A DNA stretch of 64,000 bases from Burkholderiales bacterium (GCA_016192425.1 JACPUE010000035.1:1-64000); one strand, 5' to 3'; counted from the first letter of the stretch, positions 39,915 through 49,115 are shown. The notes: generated by a model not told the origin, from the letters alone. Numbers and translations are program-made.

Positions 39915-42900
39915 ATGGCCCGCAAAACTTCTCCCCGTTTTCGCAAATCCCTGCTGGCCTTGGCCGCTGGAGCGACCTTTGCCCCCTGTGGCGCATGGGC
40001 TCTGGATCTGGCCGAATCGCCCCCTGGCACAGTGGAGCCCTATGTCCGCCCGAACGTCATCATTTCTATTGATGATTCTGGAAGTATGAAATGGGTGGTT
40101 GATCAACAATGGGTAGATGGTGATTCAGCTTATACCGAACCGGATGCTTTCGGTGTTTGGCATCCAAAGGCACAACGAATTAGTATATTAAGATATGCTT
40201 TAATATCTATTTTTGACCCACTCCACCCAAAATACGATCCCAGCTTAATGCCCGACAAGAAATTACGGCTCGCTTGGCAAGTCATGTGGAACAACGGGGG
40301 GGCAAGTGACGCGAAAAATGTCAACAGCACCACTATGAAAACCAATTCGATGCGCGTGTTGCAGGGCAGTCACCGCACAAATTTCCTGAATTTCGTCAAC
40401 AGCCTGTCGCCACGGAGTGGCACTCCATCACACTGGATGTTCAGCCAAGCCGATGCTTACATGCGCCAGCCCCTTGGAACCAACAGCGCCTGGGCGAATG
40501 ATCCAGGCACCACCGGCTCACCCTATTTGGCCTGTAGGCGCTCTTACCATATTTTCATGTCTGATGGACGCTGGAATTCGGTTTCTTCTGGAGGAGCACA
40601 AGACAACGCCACAAATCTGACCCTGCCAGACGGTATGGTCTATGGTGGCACAACCGCCCCAGACCGCGCAAAGTCTGCACTCTACAGAGATACTGTCAAC
40701 GATACGCTTTCAGACTGGGCCTTCCGGAGTTGGGCCGTGCCCATGCAAACCAGTGGAATGACGGGAACCCTACAACCGGCCGCAGATTACAGGGCTGCCC
40801 CTGCGACAGAAAACTTTGGCAACGACTCGAATGGCACCCCCGCCATTCTTGAGCGCTATTGGAACCCACGCTACGATCCCGCAACTTGGCCACACATGGT
40901 GACTTACACCATTGGTTTTAGCACCGACGCAACCACCTGGCCAGGAGCACCCACGATCATCGCACCACCGGTTGCCGAGCGAGTGCCTTTTAGCTACAAA
41001 GGCAGTTTCCCGGACTTGGTGACCGGCAATCGGACATGGCCAGACATGGGCATAGGGGAGGACGTGCGTGCACTGGATCTATGGCATTCCGCCCTTAACG
41101 GTCGAGGTCGTTTCTATGCCGTAATGAAGGGCGAGGATCTCGAAAAAGCCTTTCGCGAGATTCTCGGTCAAATCAACACAGCTACAGATCCTGACTTGAG
41201 TTCCAGTGCCACCAGCGGCGCCAATGTCTCGCGCAGCGAAGTTGGGAAATACACCGCAGCCTACCAGCCGGAGAACTTCTGGAAGGGCTATGTCACCGCC
41301 GACAAGGTCAAGCGCGACGGCACAACCTACCCCGATCCAGGCTGGGGTGGGAAAAACACTGCCGACAAACTGGATGCGCTTCCCAGTGTGTCCAGCCGCT
41401 TGGTGTTGAGCTGGAGCGACAAATGGGACAGCACCAATTACAAGGGTGGAGTCCCCTTCAAATGGGCCTCGGATGAAAGCAACCTGAGCAGCCCGCAAAA
41501 GGTGTGGCTGCAAAAGAATATGGCGGGGACCGACGAGGGCGCCACCAAAGGACAGCAACGACTCAACTACATCCGAGGCGAGCGAGGCATGGAGGGTGTG
41601 GATCCCAGTGGCTACACCCCATCCAATCCGTTCCGTCAACGCAAGAGTATCCAAGGCGACATCATCAACTCCGATGTCTGGTACACCGGCGCGCCTGCTG
41701 CAGACTATTTGCTCAAGGGCTATACGGCTTTTGTTCGAAGCAATAAATCACGCCCAGGCATGCTGTATGTGGGTGGCAACGACGGCATGCTGCATGGCTT
41801 TGCGGCGGCAGATGGCCAGGAGAAGCTGGCCTACGTACCACGCGGTGTCATTCCTACGCTGACCCTGCTAACGGATCCGCAGTACAACAACAAGCACAAG
41901 TATTTTGTGGACGGCTCGCCGATGACTGGCGACGTGGACATGAATGGGGGCATCCAGGATCCCACCGACCCCAACTACGGCACCTACTCGCCAGATTGGC
42001 GTACCATGCTTGTGGGCACCCTGGGCCTGGGCGGTAAAGGTTACTTTGTGCTGGATGTGTCCAACCCCACCGCCACCACCACAGTCAGCGGCCTGCTGGG
42101 CTTTGCCGAAGGCAATGCCCAGCAATTGGTCAAGCAAGATCGCACCCGCGGCCCCTCTGAGCCTGCTCCGAACTGCGCTGCCATGACCGGCGCTGAAAAA
42201 ACGACGTGCCTGCAAGTGGTCGATGAAGACAAGGACATTGGGTTCATCGCCGCCCGCCCAGTACGTGACGACAACGACGCCATGCGCACTACGCAAATCA
42301 CGCGCATGAACAACAACCGCTGGGCTGTGGTTCTGGGCAATGGCTACAACAGTGCCAACCAGCGCCCCGTGCTACTGGTACAGTACCTGGATGGCGCCAA
42401 GGAACTCTTGCGCCTTCCGGTCACGACAGATGCCCCAGGCACCGGTAACGCCAAGGACAATGGCCTCGGCTCCCCGCGGGTGGTGGATATCAACGGCGAC
42501 GGCATGGCCGACGTGGTGTACGCAGGGGACAACCTGGGTAACCTTTGGAAATTTGACCTGACCAATGCCAGCGCCGCCAATTGGAAGGTAGCATTTAACG
42601 GCAATCCACTCTTCACGACCCGAGGTCCTGCCGCCTTGGGTTCTCCATCACGTTCTAAGATCCAGCCTATTGCAACGGCACCGACGGTACGGGCCAATGA
42701 CCGCACCAAAACTATTGGCAGTGGCCCCAGTGCCAAGACTGTACGCGTGGGCGGGATGATGGTGGCGTTTGGTACGGGCCGCAATGTCACCAAGGATGAC
42801 CCATCCAATATCGACGTCCAAACAATTTACTCTGTGCTGGACAATACCCGTTACCGCGAGGTCTCTTCTGCCTTGGGCAAGCGGCTTGAAGTTCATCCGG

Positions 42901-43487
42901 GTGGCGGCACCTGCCCTGGTGGCGCCGACTGCGTGCCCGCGCCTGCCACGCTGGGCACGGGGGTCACATCTGCCAAACTTGCACAACAAAAGTTCACCGA
43001 GATCAGCGGTGGCGATTTTGCAACCGTGGACATTGTTGACGAACTGAAAAAGGAAACCTGGGATAACTTCAACGGCTGGTATCTCGATTTGCCTTCAGTG
43101 GGTGAACGCTTGCTCAAGCCGATGGACTTTTACGATGCCAGCAACCTGCTGACGGTTTGGTCGCAGGTACCTGCAAAGGGCTCCAATGTCGATCCAGACG
43201 TGGAAAGCTGCGACTCCACCTCGGTGGATGGAGAGCGCCAGTACCGGACTTTCGTCAATATCATGGACGGCAAGCGCCCCTCCGTGCAGATCGTGGATAA
43301 GAACAACGATAACAAGTACGACTCTGCAGATGCTGGCGTCTCTAGAAGAAAGGTGGCCAAAGGCCCACACAGTATCATCAAGAAAGATAAATACGAGAAC
43401 CGGGATATTGATGCCAAGAACAATGGGGAAAATACTGCAGCACTCCCTGAAGAATCCTTGCGCCCAAGTTGGAGGCAAATCCAGTAA
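39915..43487 (+). CDS. pilY1: Type IV pilus tip adhesin PilY1
   Basis: A 1190-aa secreted protein thought to sit at the pilus tip and to act in adhesion and surface sensing. A signal peptide covers about 1-30. ISIDDSGSMKW near residue 50 is a von Willebrand A-like metal site. The C-terminal half forms a beta-propeller with WRTMLVGTLGLGGKGYFVLD; DINGDGMADVVYAGD near 860 is a calcium loop like that controlling retraction in Pseudomonas PilY1. DKNNDNKYDSADAG near the C-terminus is a further such loop. The 5' part is AT-rich compared with the rest. Confidence 0.93.
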   Translation: MARKTSPRFRKSLLALAAGATFAPCGAWALDLAESPPGTVEPYVRPNVIISIDDSGSMKWVVDQQWVDGDSAYTEPDAFGVWHPKAQRISILRYALISIFDPLHPKYDPSLMPDKKLRLAWQVMWNNGGASDAKNVNSTTMKTNSMRVLQGSHRTNFLNFVNSLSPRSGTPSHWMFSQADAYMRQPLGTNSAWANDPGTTGSPYLACRRSYHIFMSDGRWNSVSSGGAQDNATNLTLPDGMVYGGTTAPDRAKSALYRDTVNDTLSDWAFRSWAVPMQTSGMTGTLQPAADYRAAPATENFGNDSNGTPAILERYWNPRYDPATWPHMVTYTIGFSTDATTWPGAPTIIAPPVAERVPFSYKGSFPDLVTGNRTWPDMGIGEDVRALDLWHSALNGRGRFYAVMKGEDLEKAFREILGQINTATDPDLSSSATSGANVSRSEVGKYTAAYQPENFWKGYVTADKVKRDGTTYPDPGWGGKNTADKLDALPSVSSRLVLSWSDKWDSTNYKGGVPFKWASDESNLSSPQKVWLQKNMAGTDEGATKGQQRLNYIRGERGMEGVDPSGYTPSNPFRQRKSIQGDIINSDVWYTGAPAADYLLKGYTAFVRSNKSRPGMLYVGGNDGMLHGFAAADGQEKLAYVPRGVIPTLTLLTDPQYNNKHKYFVDGSPMTGDVDMNGGIQDPTDPNYGTYSPDWRTMLVGTLGLGGKGYFVLDVSNPTATTTVSGLLGFAEGNAQQLVKQDRTRGPSEPAPNCAAMTGAEKTTCLQVVDEDKDIGFIAARPVRDDNDAMRTTQITRMNNNRWAVVLGNGYNSANQRPVLLVQYLDGAKELLRLPVTTDAPGTGNAKDNGLGSPRVVDINGDGMADVVYAGDNLGNLWKFDLTNASAANWKVAFNGNPLFTTRGPAALGSPSRSKIQPIATAPTVRANDRTKTIGSGPSAKTVRVGGMMVAFGTGRNVTKDDPSNIDVQTIYSVLDNTRYREVSSALGKRLEVHPGGGTCPGGADCVPAPATLGTGVTSAKLAQQKFTEISGGDFATVDIVDELKKETWDNFNGWYLDLPSVGERLLKPMDFYDASNLLTVWSQVPAKGSNVDPDVESCDSTSVDGERQYRTFVNIMDGKRPSVQIVDKNNDNKYDSADAGVSRRKVAKGPHSIIKKDKYENRDIDAKNNGENTAALPEESLRPSWRQIQ

Positions 43488-43502
43488 GTGAGGAACATCG
43501 CT

Positions 43503-43943
43503 ATGCAATCAAACAGACATTTCGCTTATGCGCAGCAACATGGCTTTACCCTGATCGAGTTGATGATCGTGGTGGCTATCGTGGGAATCCTCTCTGCCAT
43601 TGCCTACCCTAGCTATGCGGAGTACATTCGCCGCGGACACAGAGCGGACGCCAGGGCAGGCTTATTGCAGGCCCAGCAGTGGTTGGAACGGGCGGCCACG
43701 GCGACTGGGCAGTACCCAACAACGCTGGCTGCCGGATTGACTTGGTCTGGTGATACGACTAAGCGCTACACCATTGGCTTTAAAGGCGTTCCCACAGGAA
43801 CAACTTTCACTTTGATCGCCACGCGGAGAGCGGGAGCTCAAGCCAACGATAAGTGCGGTGATTTCACCATCACCAACGCAGGCCAACGCGGAGCAGACAA
43901 CCTAGGCCCAAGCACAACAGCAGCAGAGTGTTGGGGCAAATAG
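43503..43943 (+). CDS. pilE: Type IV minor pilin PilE-like
   Basis: 146 aa. Leader ending at [21 protein letters not shown], followed by [20 protein letters not shown], which is typical of the small PilE subunit at the end of minor-pilin operons rather than the major pilin. Two C-terminal cysteines (KCGDF and ECWGK) could form the D-region disulfide. I chose the ATG at 43503, preceded by GAGGAA, over a GTG at 43488. Confidence 0.88.
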   Translation: MQSNRHFAYAQQHGFTLIELMIVVAIVGILSAIAYPSYAEYIRRGHRADARAGLLQAQQWLERAATATGQYPTTLAAGLTWSGDTTKRYTIGFKGVPTGTTFTLIATRRAGAQANDKCGDFTITNAGQRGADNLGPSTTAAECWGK

Positions 43944-43975
43944 TCCTTGTACCATCCGCTACCATCTAGGGCGCA

Positions 43976-45109
43976 ATGACCACACCTGCGCCCCCCATGA
44001 CCCGAGCGCTTGGGCTTGCCACCCAGGCGCTTTTTCTTTCCAACCCCAACCCACGCGTGGGTTGTGTCATCACCGCGTCCAATGGGCAGGTGCTGGGCGA
44101 AGGCTTCACCCAGCAGGCTGGCGGCCCCCATGCCGAGGTGATGGCGTTGCGCGATGCCGCTGCGCGGAACCACGACGTGCGCGGTGCCACGGCCTGGGTC
44201 ACGCTGGAGCCCTGTGCCCACCAGGGCCGCACGGGGCCATGCTGCGATGCGCTGATTGCCGCAGGCATTGGCAAGGTGGAGGCCAGCCTGGAGGACCCCA
44301 ACCCGCTGGTGGCAGGCCAGGGCTTTGCCCGCCTGCGCGCTGCCGGGGTGGAGGTGGCGGTAGGCCAGGGAGCAGCGCAATCGCGTGAACTGAACCTGGG
44401 TTTTTTCAGCCGCATGGTGCGCGGCACGCCCTGGGTGCGGCTCAAGGTGGCTGCATCGCTGGACGGTACCACGGCGCTGCACAACGGCGCCAGTCAGTGG
44501 ATCACTTCAGAGGCGGCACGGGCCGATGGCCATGCTTGGCGCGCCCGCGCTTGTGCCGTGCTCACGGGCGTGGGCACGGTGCTGGCGGACCAGCCCCGGC
44601 TGGATGTGCGTGCTGTGCCCACGCCCCGCCAACCGCACGCGGTGGTGCTGGACAGCCGCTTGCAAATGCCGTCAGATGCTCCTGTTTTTATAGCTTGCCG
44701 CGCTTGCTGGATCTATGCTGCAGGCCAAAATGGCACTGAAACAGATCGCGCTGCCTTTGCCATCCGCCGCCAGGCCCTGGAAGCGCGGGGCGCCACTGTG
44801 ACGCTGCTGCCTGGTGCCGATGGGCGGGTGGACTTGAAAGCCGTGTTGCACGACCTGGCCCGCCGTGGCGTGAACGAACTGCATGTGGAAGCAGGGCACA
44901 CGCTCAACGGCGCCTTGCTTGATGCAGGGCTGGTGGACGAGTTGCTGCTGTACCTGGCCCCTACCCTGCTCGGCCCTGGGCGCGGCATGGCAGACCGCGC
45001 ACCGCTGACCGACTTGGCCCAGGGTGTCCCCCTGGAGTTTGGGCCCGTGCAGCATGTAGGGCCAGACCTGCGCGTGCTGGCCCGCGTGCGCGGACGCGAC
45101 CAGTTCTGA
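43976..45109 (+). CDS. ribD: Riboflavin biosynthesis bifunctional deaminase/reductase RibD
   Basis: Carries out the second and third steps of riboflavin synthesis. The N-terminal deaminase (about 1-145) has the zinc site GGPHAEVMAL and EPCAHQGRTGPCCDAL; the C-terminal reductase follows (about 150-377) with VRLKVAASLDG and GAHTLNGA-like EAGHTLNGALL. 377 aa, normal. A short interspersed repeat is translated around residues 235-252 of the reductase domain. Followed by ribE after 26 bases. No FMN riboswitch was seen. Confidence 0.95.
   Translation: MTTPAPPMTRALGLATQALFLSNPNPRVGCVITASNGQVLGEGFTQQAGGPHAEVMALRDAAARNHDVRGATAWVTLEPCAHQGRTGPCCDALIAAGIGKVEASLEDPNPLVAGQGFARLRAAGVEVAVGQGAAQSRELNLGFFSRMVRGTPWVRLKVAASLDGTTALHNGASQWITSEAARADGHAWRARACAVLTGVGTVLADQPRLDVRAVPTPRQPHAVVLDSRLQMPSDAPVFIACRACWIYAAGQNGTETDRAAFAIRRQALEARGATVTLLPGADGRVDLKAVLHDLARRGVNELHVEAGHTLNGALLDAGLVDELLLYLAPTLLGPGRGMADRAPLTDLAQGVPLEFGPVQHVGPDLRVLARVRGRDQF
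44679..44734 (-). repeat. Short AGCGC/AGCTAT-family repeat inside ribD
   Basis: On the minus strand it reads TTTTGGCCTGCAG, a spacer, then CAAGCGCGGCAAGCTATAAA, close to the second copy in earP. It is in frame in RibD, in a stretch that varies between homologues. The AT-rich TTTTTATAGC part stands out from the surrounding GC-rich gene. Confidence 0.6.
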
Positions 45110-45135
45110 CCCAAAAGCCTGCCACAATCGACGCC

Positions 45136-45780
45136 ATGTTTACTGGAATCATTACCGGCACGGGGCACATTACCGCCGTGCAACCCCTGGGCGAATCGGC
45201 AACCCACGGCAAGCGGCTGAGCATTGCGCCCCCCCCCGGCTACCTGGATGATGTGGGCCTGGGTGACAGCATTGCGCTCAACGGCGCATGCATGACGGTC
45301 ACCCATATCAACGCCGAGCACAGCGCGTTCAGCGTGGATATTTCCGCCGAATCGCTGACCAAGACCACGGGACTGGACGCCCCTGGCCCCATCAACCTGG
45401 AAAAAGCCCTGCGCGCCAATGACCGCCTGGGCGGGCACCTGGTGTCGGGCCATGTGGACGGTATAGGCACCGTCACCCATTTTGCGCAGGTGGGTGAGAG
45501 CTGGGAACTGCGCGTGCTGGCCCCGCAAGACTTGGCGCGCTTTTTGGCCACCAAGGGCTCCATCACCGTCAACGGCGTGAGCCTCACGGTCAACCGCGTG
45601 GCAGATGTGCCCAATGGCTGCGAGGTGAGCATCAACCTGATTCCCCACACCGTGCAGAACACGGCATTGGGCCACTTGCGCAGTGGCTCCAGGGTAAATC
45701 TGGAGATTGACCTGATCGCGCGTTATTGCGAAAGAATGCTGCACCTGGAGCATCGCGAAAGCTCCGGCACCACCGGCTGA
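45136..45780 (+). CDS. ribE: Riboflavin synthase alpha chain
   Basis: Dismutates two 6,7-dimethyl-8-ribityllumazine molecules to riboflavin; 214 aa. Starts with the hallmark MFTGII and contains two similar lumazine-binding barrels (about 1-97 and 98-200). SLNGACMTV-like ALNGACMTV and SITVNGVSLTVN are the paired ligand motifs. Directly downstream of ribD. Also called ribC in some species. Confidence 0.95.
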   Translation: MFTGIITGTGHITAVQPLGESATHGKRLSIAPPPGYLDDVGLGDSIALNGACMTVTHINAEHSAFSVDISAESLTKTTGLDAPGPINLEKALRANDRLGGHLVSGHVDGIGTVTHFAQVGESWELRVLAPQDLARFLATKGSITVNGVSLTVNRVADVPNGCEVSINLIPHTVQNTALGHLRSGSRVNLEIDLIARYCERMLHLEHRESSGTTG

Positions 45781-45848
45781 TAATTCAAACTTAGAACTTG
45801 TCCGTAATCGGCATAGGAGGCCTCCATTGTCGGAGGCGCCCCTGCCAC

Positions 45849-45880
45849 ACCACCCGGCATGCGGGTCCGCACCGGGCGGT
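45849..45880 (+). repeat. Imperfect inverted repeat (structured RNA-like hairpin)
   Basis: Nine-base arms at 45849-45857 and 45872-45880 pair with one A/C mismatch, and an inner TGCGG/CCGCA pair extends the stem. No U-tract follows, so it is not a standard terminator. Confidence 0.5.
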
Positions 45881-46205
45881 TTGAGGATTTGAGGTCAGGA
45901 CAGCCTGGGTACTAACCGGTCGAAGTACGCAAGGGTCAGCACCTTGTTGAGCAGCAACCGCTGTTGCGCCACCTGGTTGGCTACCTCATCGGATGCATCC
46001 AGCAACGGAAAGTGCGAGGCAGCACCACGACCCAGCGGCCCCAAGCGAAGGCCGAAGCAGATAGTACGCAGCACGGTACGCAAGGAATCGGCTGCACAGA
46101 TGGAATTGCTGCTGCCAATCGGCTGCATCATTGGGTGATGCCCGGCAACAGTACCCACTGCACGCACACCAGCCGATGCTGGAAATCACGTCACGCTCGA
46201 ATCCC

Positions 46206-46231
46206 AAGCCCCCACGGTGGGGCTTTTTCTT
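46206..46231 (+). terminator. Rho-independent terminator
   Basis: Arms AAGCCCC and GGGGCTT (46206-46212 and 46219-46225) with a six-base loop, followed by TTTCTTT. It ends plus-strand transcription across the gene-poor region, about 430 bases after ribE. Confidence 0.7.
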
Positions 46232-46304
46232 TGCCTGCGCTGGGCGGCCTACACGGTGTAAAACCCCGTACCGTTGGCTACATGGTGGCTACAGATGACC
46301 CGCA

Positions 46305-46342
46305 AAACAAAAAACCCCGCTACCGAATTGATAGCAGGGTTT
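46305..46342 (-). terminator. Rho-independent terminator after tRNA-His
   Basis: On the minus strand AAACCCTGCTA and TAGCGGGGTTT pair with one mismatch around nine bases, then TTTGTTTTG follows. It lies 13 bases past the tRNA-His 3' end. Confidence 0.75.
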
Positions 46343-46354
46343 CCTTTGTTTACT

Positions 46355-46430
46355 TGGGGTGGCTGATGGGACTCGAACCCACGACGACAGGAATCACAAT
46401 CCTGGACTCTACCAACTGAGCTACAGCCAC
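46355..46430 (-). tRNA. tRNA-His (anticodon GTG)
   Basis: 76 bases with encoded CCA. Acceptor GUGGCUG/CAGCCAC, D-loop AGTTGGTAGA, anticodon loop with GTG between CAGGA and TCCTG, and GGTTCGAGTCC T-arm. The base before position 1 is G, so the extra 5' G of histidine tRNA can be encoded. Confidence 0.95.
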
Positions 46431-46445
46431 CGTAGAGCCTGTGAT

Positions 46446-46468
46446 TATAGCCTGAAATTCAGGCTATA
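46446..46468. repeat. Perfect inverted repeat after ppiD
   Basis: TATAGCCTGA and TCAGGCTATA (46446-46455 and 46459-46468) with a three-base loop, immediately after the ppiD stop. Probably a stabilising or weak terminator hairpin; no U-tract follows. Confidence 0.55.
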
Positions 46469-46471
46469 AGT

Positions 46472-48397
46472 TCAATTTTCAATTTTAGATTGAACTGAAG
46501 AAGGACGTGGTACCTTGATCTGGGCTTGGTAGCGGGACTTCAGGGTCTCGTAGTAGGCAAGGCCTTCAGCTGTGGACCACGACTGGGTGTATTGCTGCTG
46601 CATTTGCTTCACGAGCTGCTGGTTGATGCCCTCGCTCGGCATGATGCGGATCACCTTGACGACGGCGTAGCCCACCGGACCGAGATCCACACCTGCCCAC
46701 AAAGGCAGCGCATCGGGTTTGGCAGAGAGTGCTGCATCGACCACTGCACGCGACTGGCCCTGTGCCTGGTCGCGCGAGAGCACGATGGGGGTCGGCAGGC
46801 CCTTGGCCAGTTCGGGCTTTTCAGTCCAGGCCTCTTTCTTGGCCTGTCCCTCCTGGCGTGCCAGCTCTGCGGCCTTGTCGGCCACGTAACGCTGGCGCAC
46901 CTGGGCCTTCACTTCGTCAAAAGGCTGGGTACGGGCGCTTTGGTGTTCGATCACACGGGCTGCAGCCATCTGGTTGGCACCCAGTTCCACCGCTTCGGTG
47001 TTGCGCTTGTGCTGCAGCGAATCGGAGGAAAAAAGCGCTTCCAGCAACTTGGGGTTGGCCAAGGCACCCACTGCACCGGGCCCGGGCGTGCGGGTCACGC
47101 CCTTGGCGGTCTGGATCTTGAGCTTGAGCTTGTCTGCCACGGGCTGCAGGCTGTCCGCCTGCTCGTACACCGTGTTGGCAAAGGCTTCTGCCGTTTCGGC
47201 GTACTTGCGCTGGGCTTGCTGTTGCTTGAGTTCGGCCTCCAGCTTGGGGCGCAGTTCTTCGAAGCTCGGCTCGCGTGCTGCCTTGATGTCAGTCAGCTGG
47301 ATGATGTGGTAGCCGTATTCGGTTTCCACCACGTCGCTGATGGCACCCTTGGCCAGCGCAAATGCTGCTTCTTCAAAGGGTTTGACTGTGGCACCCCGCG
47401 CAACAAAGCCCAGATCACCGCCTTGGGCTGCAGAGCCAGCGTCTTGCGAGTGTTTTTTGGCCAGCGCAGCAAAGTCTGCAGGGTTCTTGCGCAGTTGCTG
47501 GAGCAATTCGGTGGCGCGTGCCTTGGCCTTTTCGCGCTCTGCAGGCGGCGCATCCTTGGCGGCGGTGATCAGGATATGGCTTGCACGGCGTTCCTCCTTG
47601 CCCATATGGCGCGAGAGGTTTTCCTTGTAGTAGGTGCGCAGATCATCTTCGTTGAGGGTGATGCCGGAACGCACGCTGTCGATGTCAAACACCACGTACT
47701 CGACGTTGATCTGCTCCGGCTGCTGGAACGAAGCGCTGTGTTCCTGGTAGTAGGCCTGGAGCTCTTCATCGGTAGGCCGCACCTTGGCTTCATAGTCTGC
47801 CGCCTTGAACATGGCCACCTGCACCTCGCGCCGCTGGAACAGCGGCTCGATGGCGGCAAGCCCTTGTGCAGACGTGGCAAAGCTGCTGCCTACCACGCCG
47901 CCCAGCACCTGGTTCAAGGAGATGTCTCTCCGCATGGAGGACTCGAAGCCTTCAGGGGTCATGCCCTGCGCGGCCACCAAAGCCCGGTAGCCTTCGGCGT
48001 CTAGCGTGCCGTCAGGCTTGCGCAGCGCTGCAATCTGGGGAATCTCCTGCAGGCTGCGGGCCAGGCGGGCGTCGGTGGTGGCCAGGTGCATCTTCTGCGC
48101 TGCGGCCTGCACTACACGGTCGCGCACCAGGCGCTCCAGCGTGGCATAGCGGGCCTGGGGGGTGTCCAGGAGCTTGGCGTCGATCTGGGGCTGCTCGCGG
48201 CGCTGGCGGTCAGACTCGATACGGTGCGCGTTGTCCCATTCGGTTTGTGTGATGTCATGGCCATCGACCCGTGCTACCACGGTACTGCTGCCCGAGAAGT
48301 AGTTCCGGTCGATGCCTACCAATACGAACGAGGGGATGATCAGCAAGAACAGCAAGAACATCGCGATCTTGGTGTGCTTGCGGATGGATTCGAACAT
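46472..48397 (-). CDS. ppiD: Periplasmic folding chaperone PpiD (SurA/parvulin family)
   Basis: Inner-membrane-anchored chaperone that helps proteins leaving the Sec channel, 641 aa. One helix at about 13-33 (IAMFLLFLLIIPSFVLVGI) precedes a SurA_N-like region and the parvulin domain around 265-370 (ASHILITA to GGDLGFV and EYGYHIIQL). I chose the ATG at 48397, the start that gives a standard N-terminus MFESIRKHTK. The next gene upstream on the strand is tRNA-Val and then hupB, as in E. coli where hupB precedes ppiD. Confidence 0.93.
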   Translation of the reverse strand: MFESIRKHTKIAMFLLFLLIIPSFVLVGIDRNYFSGSSTVVARVDGHDITQTEWDNAHRIESDRQRREQPQIDAKLLDTPQARYATLERLVRDRVVQAAAQKMHLATTDARLARSLQEIPQIAALRKPDGTLDAEGYRALVAAQGMTPEGFESSMRRDISLNQVLGGVVGSSFATSAQGLAAIEPLFQRREVQVAMFKAADYEAKVRPTDEELQAYYQEHSASFQQPEQINVEYVVFDIDSVRSGITLNEDDLRTYYKENLSRHMGKEERRASHILITAAKDAPPAEREKAKARATELLQQLRKNPADFAALAKKHSQDAGSAAQGGDLGFVARGATVKPFEEAAFALAKGAISDVVETEYGYHIIQLTDIKAAREPSFEELRPKLEAELKQQQAQRKYAETAEAFANTVYEQADSLQPVADKLKLKIQTAKGVTRTPGPGAVGALANPKLLEALFSSDSLQHKRNTEAVELGANQMAAARVIEHQSARTQPFDEVKAQVRQRYVADKAAELARQEGQAKKEAWTEKPELAKGLPTPIVLSRDQAQGQSRAVVDAALSAKPDALPLWAGVDLGPVGYAVVKVIRIMPSEGINQQLVKQMQQQYTQSWSTAEGLAYYETLKSRYQAQIKVPRPSSVQSKIEN

Positions 48398-48411
48398 GGT
48401 CAATCTTTCTG

Positions 48412-48447
48412 AGACATAAAACAAAAGGCGAACTTGCGTTCGCCTTT
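48412..48447 (-). terminator. Rho-independent terminator after hupB and tRNA-Val
   Basis: AAAGGCGAAC and GTTCGCCTTT (48424-48447) pair perfectly around four bases. On the minus strand the hairpin is followed by TGTTTTATG. It ends the hupB-tRNA-Val unit 15 bases before ppiD. Confidence 0.8.
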
Positions 48448-48454
48448 GCATCAG

Positions 48455-48530
48455 TGGTGGGTGCTGACGGGGTCGAACCGCCGACCTACGCCTTGTAAGG
48501 GCGCCGCTCTACCAACTGAGCTAAGCACCC
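48455..48530 (-). tRNA. tRNA-Val (anticodon TAC)
   Basis: 76 bases with encoded CCA. Acceptor GGGUGCU/AGCACCC, anticodon loop CTTACAA giving UAC, and GGTTCGACC T-arm. Between hupB and ppiD on the same strand. Confidence 0.95.
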
Positions 48531-48546
48531 ACTGAAAAACCGATGG

Positions 48547-48819
48547 TCAGTTCAGGGCGTCCTTGAGGGCTTTGCCCGGACGGAACTTGGGAACCTTGGC
48601 TGCCTTGATTTTAATCGCAGCGCCGGTGCGGGGATTGCGGCCCGTGCGTGCAGCGCGCTTGCCCACTGCAAAGGTACCGAAACCGACGAGCGACACCGTG
48701 CCGCCTTTTTTCAACGTCTTCTTGACCGCTTCGATCGTGGACTCCAGCGCCCGTGCAGCGGCTGCCTTGGAGATGTCGGCATTGTTTGCAATGTGCTCAA
48801 TCAGTTCGGTTTTGTTCAC
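48547..48819 (-). CDS. hupB: DNA-binding protein HU
   Basis: Nucleoid-associated dimer that bends DNA, 90 aa. Starts [31 protein letters not shown] is the hinge and DNA-embracing arm with the intercalating proline. The start is GTG at 48819, supported by GAGAGG nine bases before; it gives the standard HU length. A strong sigma70-type promoter lies about 120 bases upstream. Confidence 0.95.
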   Translation of the reverse strand: MNKTELIEHIANNADISKAAAARALESTIEAVKKTLKKGGTVSLVGFGTFAVGKRAARTGRNPRTGAAIKIKAAKVPKFRPGKALKDALN

Positions 48820-49115
48820 AAGAAGCCTCTCGGGAATGTGGTTGGGTTGTCTCTGGTGCTTGTTCAACTCGCCCAGCCCGGCGTGTGCTGGGGGCGGGTG
48901 GCTGGCTGGCGTTGGCAGCGGGCACTGCCACTCTCGATTAAAGCCATCGACTCTCCGGGTGTCAATACAACACGCCGGATTGCAACGGCGCAACGGTCAA
49001 TTCTAGTCGCTTTTGCATCCGCCCATGGGCCATGCAGGCGCTTTTTTGGCATGGCGCACACGCTCGGCATCTTTACCGATTGACAAGCGTTCATGCGGCC
49101 CTGCGCACTTTTGAT
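48820..49115. other. Intergenic region between hupB and pgsA
   Basis: A 296-base gap. Its lower half is the hupB leader and promoter (48937-48965). The rest contains no open frame with family similarity and no strong hairpin. Confidence 0.6.
48937..48965 (-). promoter_or_regulatory. Sigma70-type promoter of hupB
   Basis: On the minus strand a perfect -35 TTGACA (48965-48960), 17-base spacer and -10 TTTAAT (48942-48937, one mismatch to TATAAT). It predicts a leader of about 110 bases before the hupB GTG. Confidence 0.72.

Larger units (their letters stand above)
45781..46300. other. Gene-poor region, possible decayed mobile element
   Basis: About 520 bases between ribE and the tRNA-His terminator. 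An imperfect hairpin at 45849-45880 (ACC-A-CCCGG paired with CCGGG-C-GGT around an inner GCG/CGC stem) recalls structured leader or intron RNA. A minus-strand frame at 45895-46167 would give 90 aa (ending FDRLVPRLS) with no function recognised. A terminator at 46206-46231 ends the region. It could be the remnant of a group II intron or another element, but no reverse transcriptase or transposase motif remains. Confidence 0.35.

Noticed and set aside
43944-43975. Possible FMN riboswitch before ribD
   Set aside because: The gap to pilE is only about 30 bases, too short for an RFN element, and no RFN core is seen.
45895-46167. Minus-strand 90-codon frame as a gene
   Set aside because: No ribosome site or recognised family; kept only as part of the possible mobile-element remnant.
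45964-46419. Plus-strand frame ending in GLEPTTTGITI-like text
   Set aside because: Its end is the antisense of tRNA-His; this peptide is a common annotation artefact.
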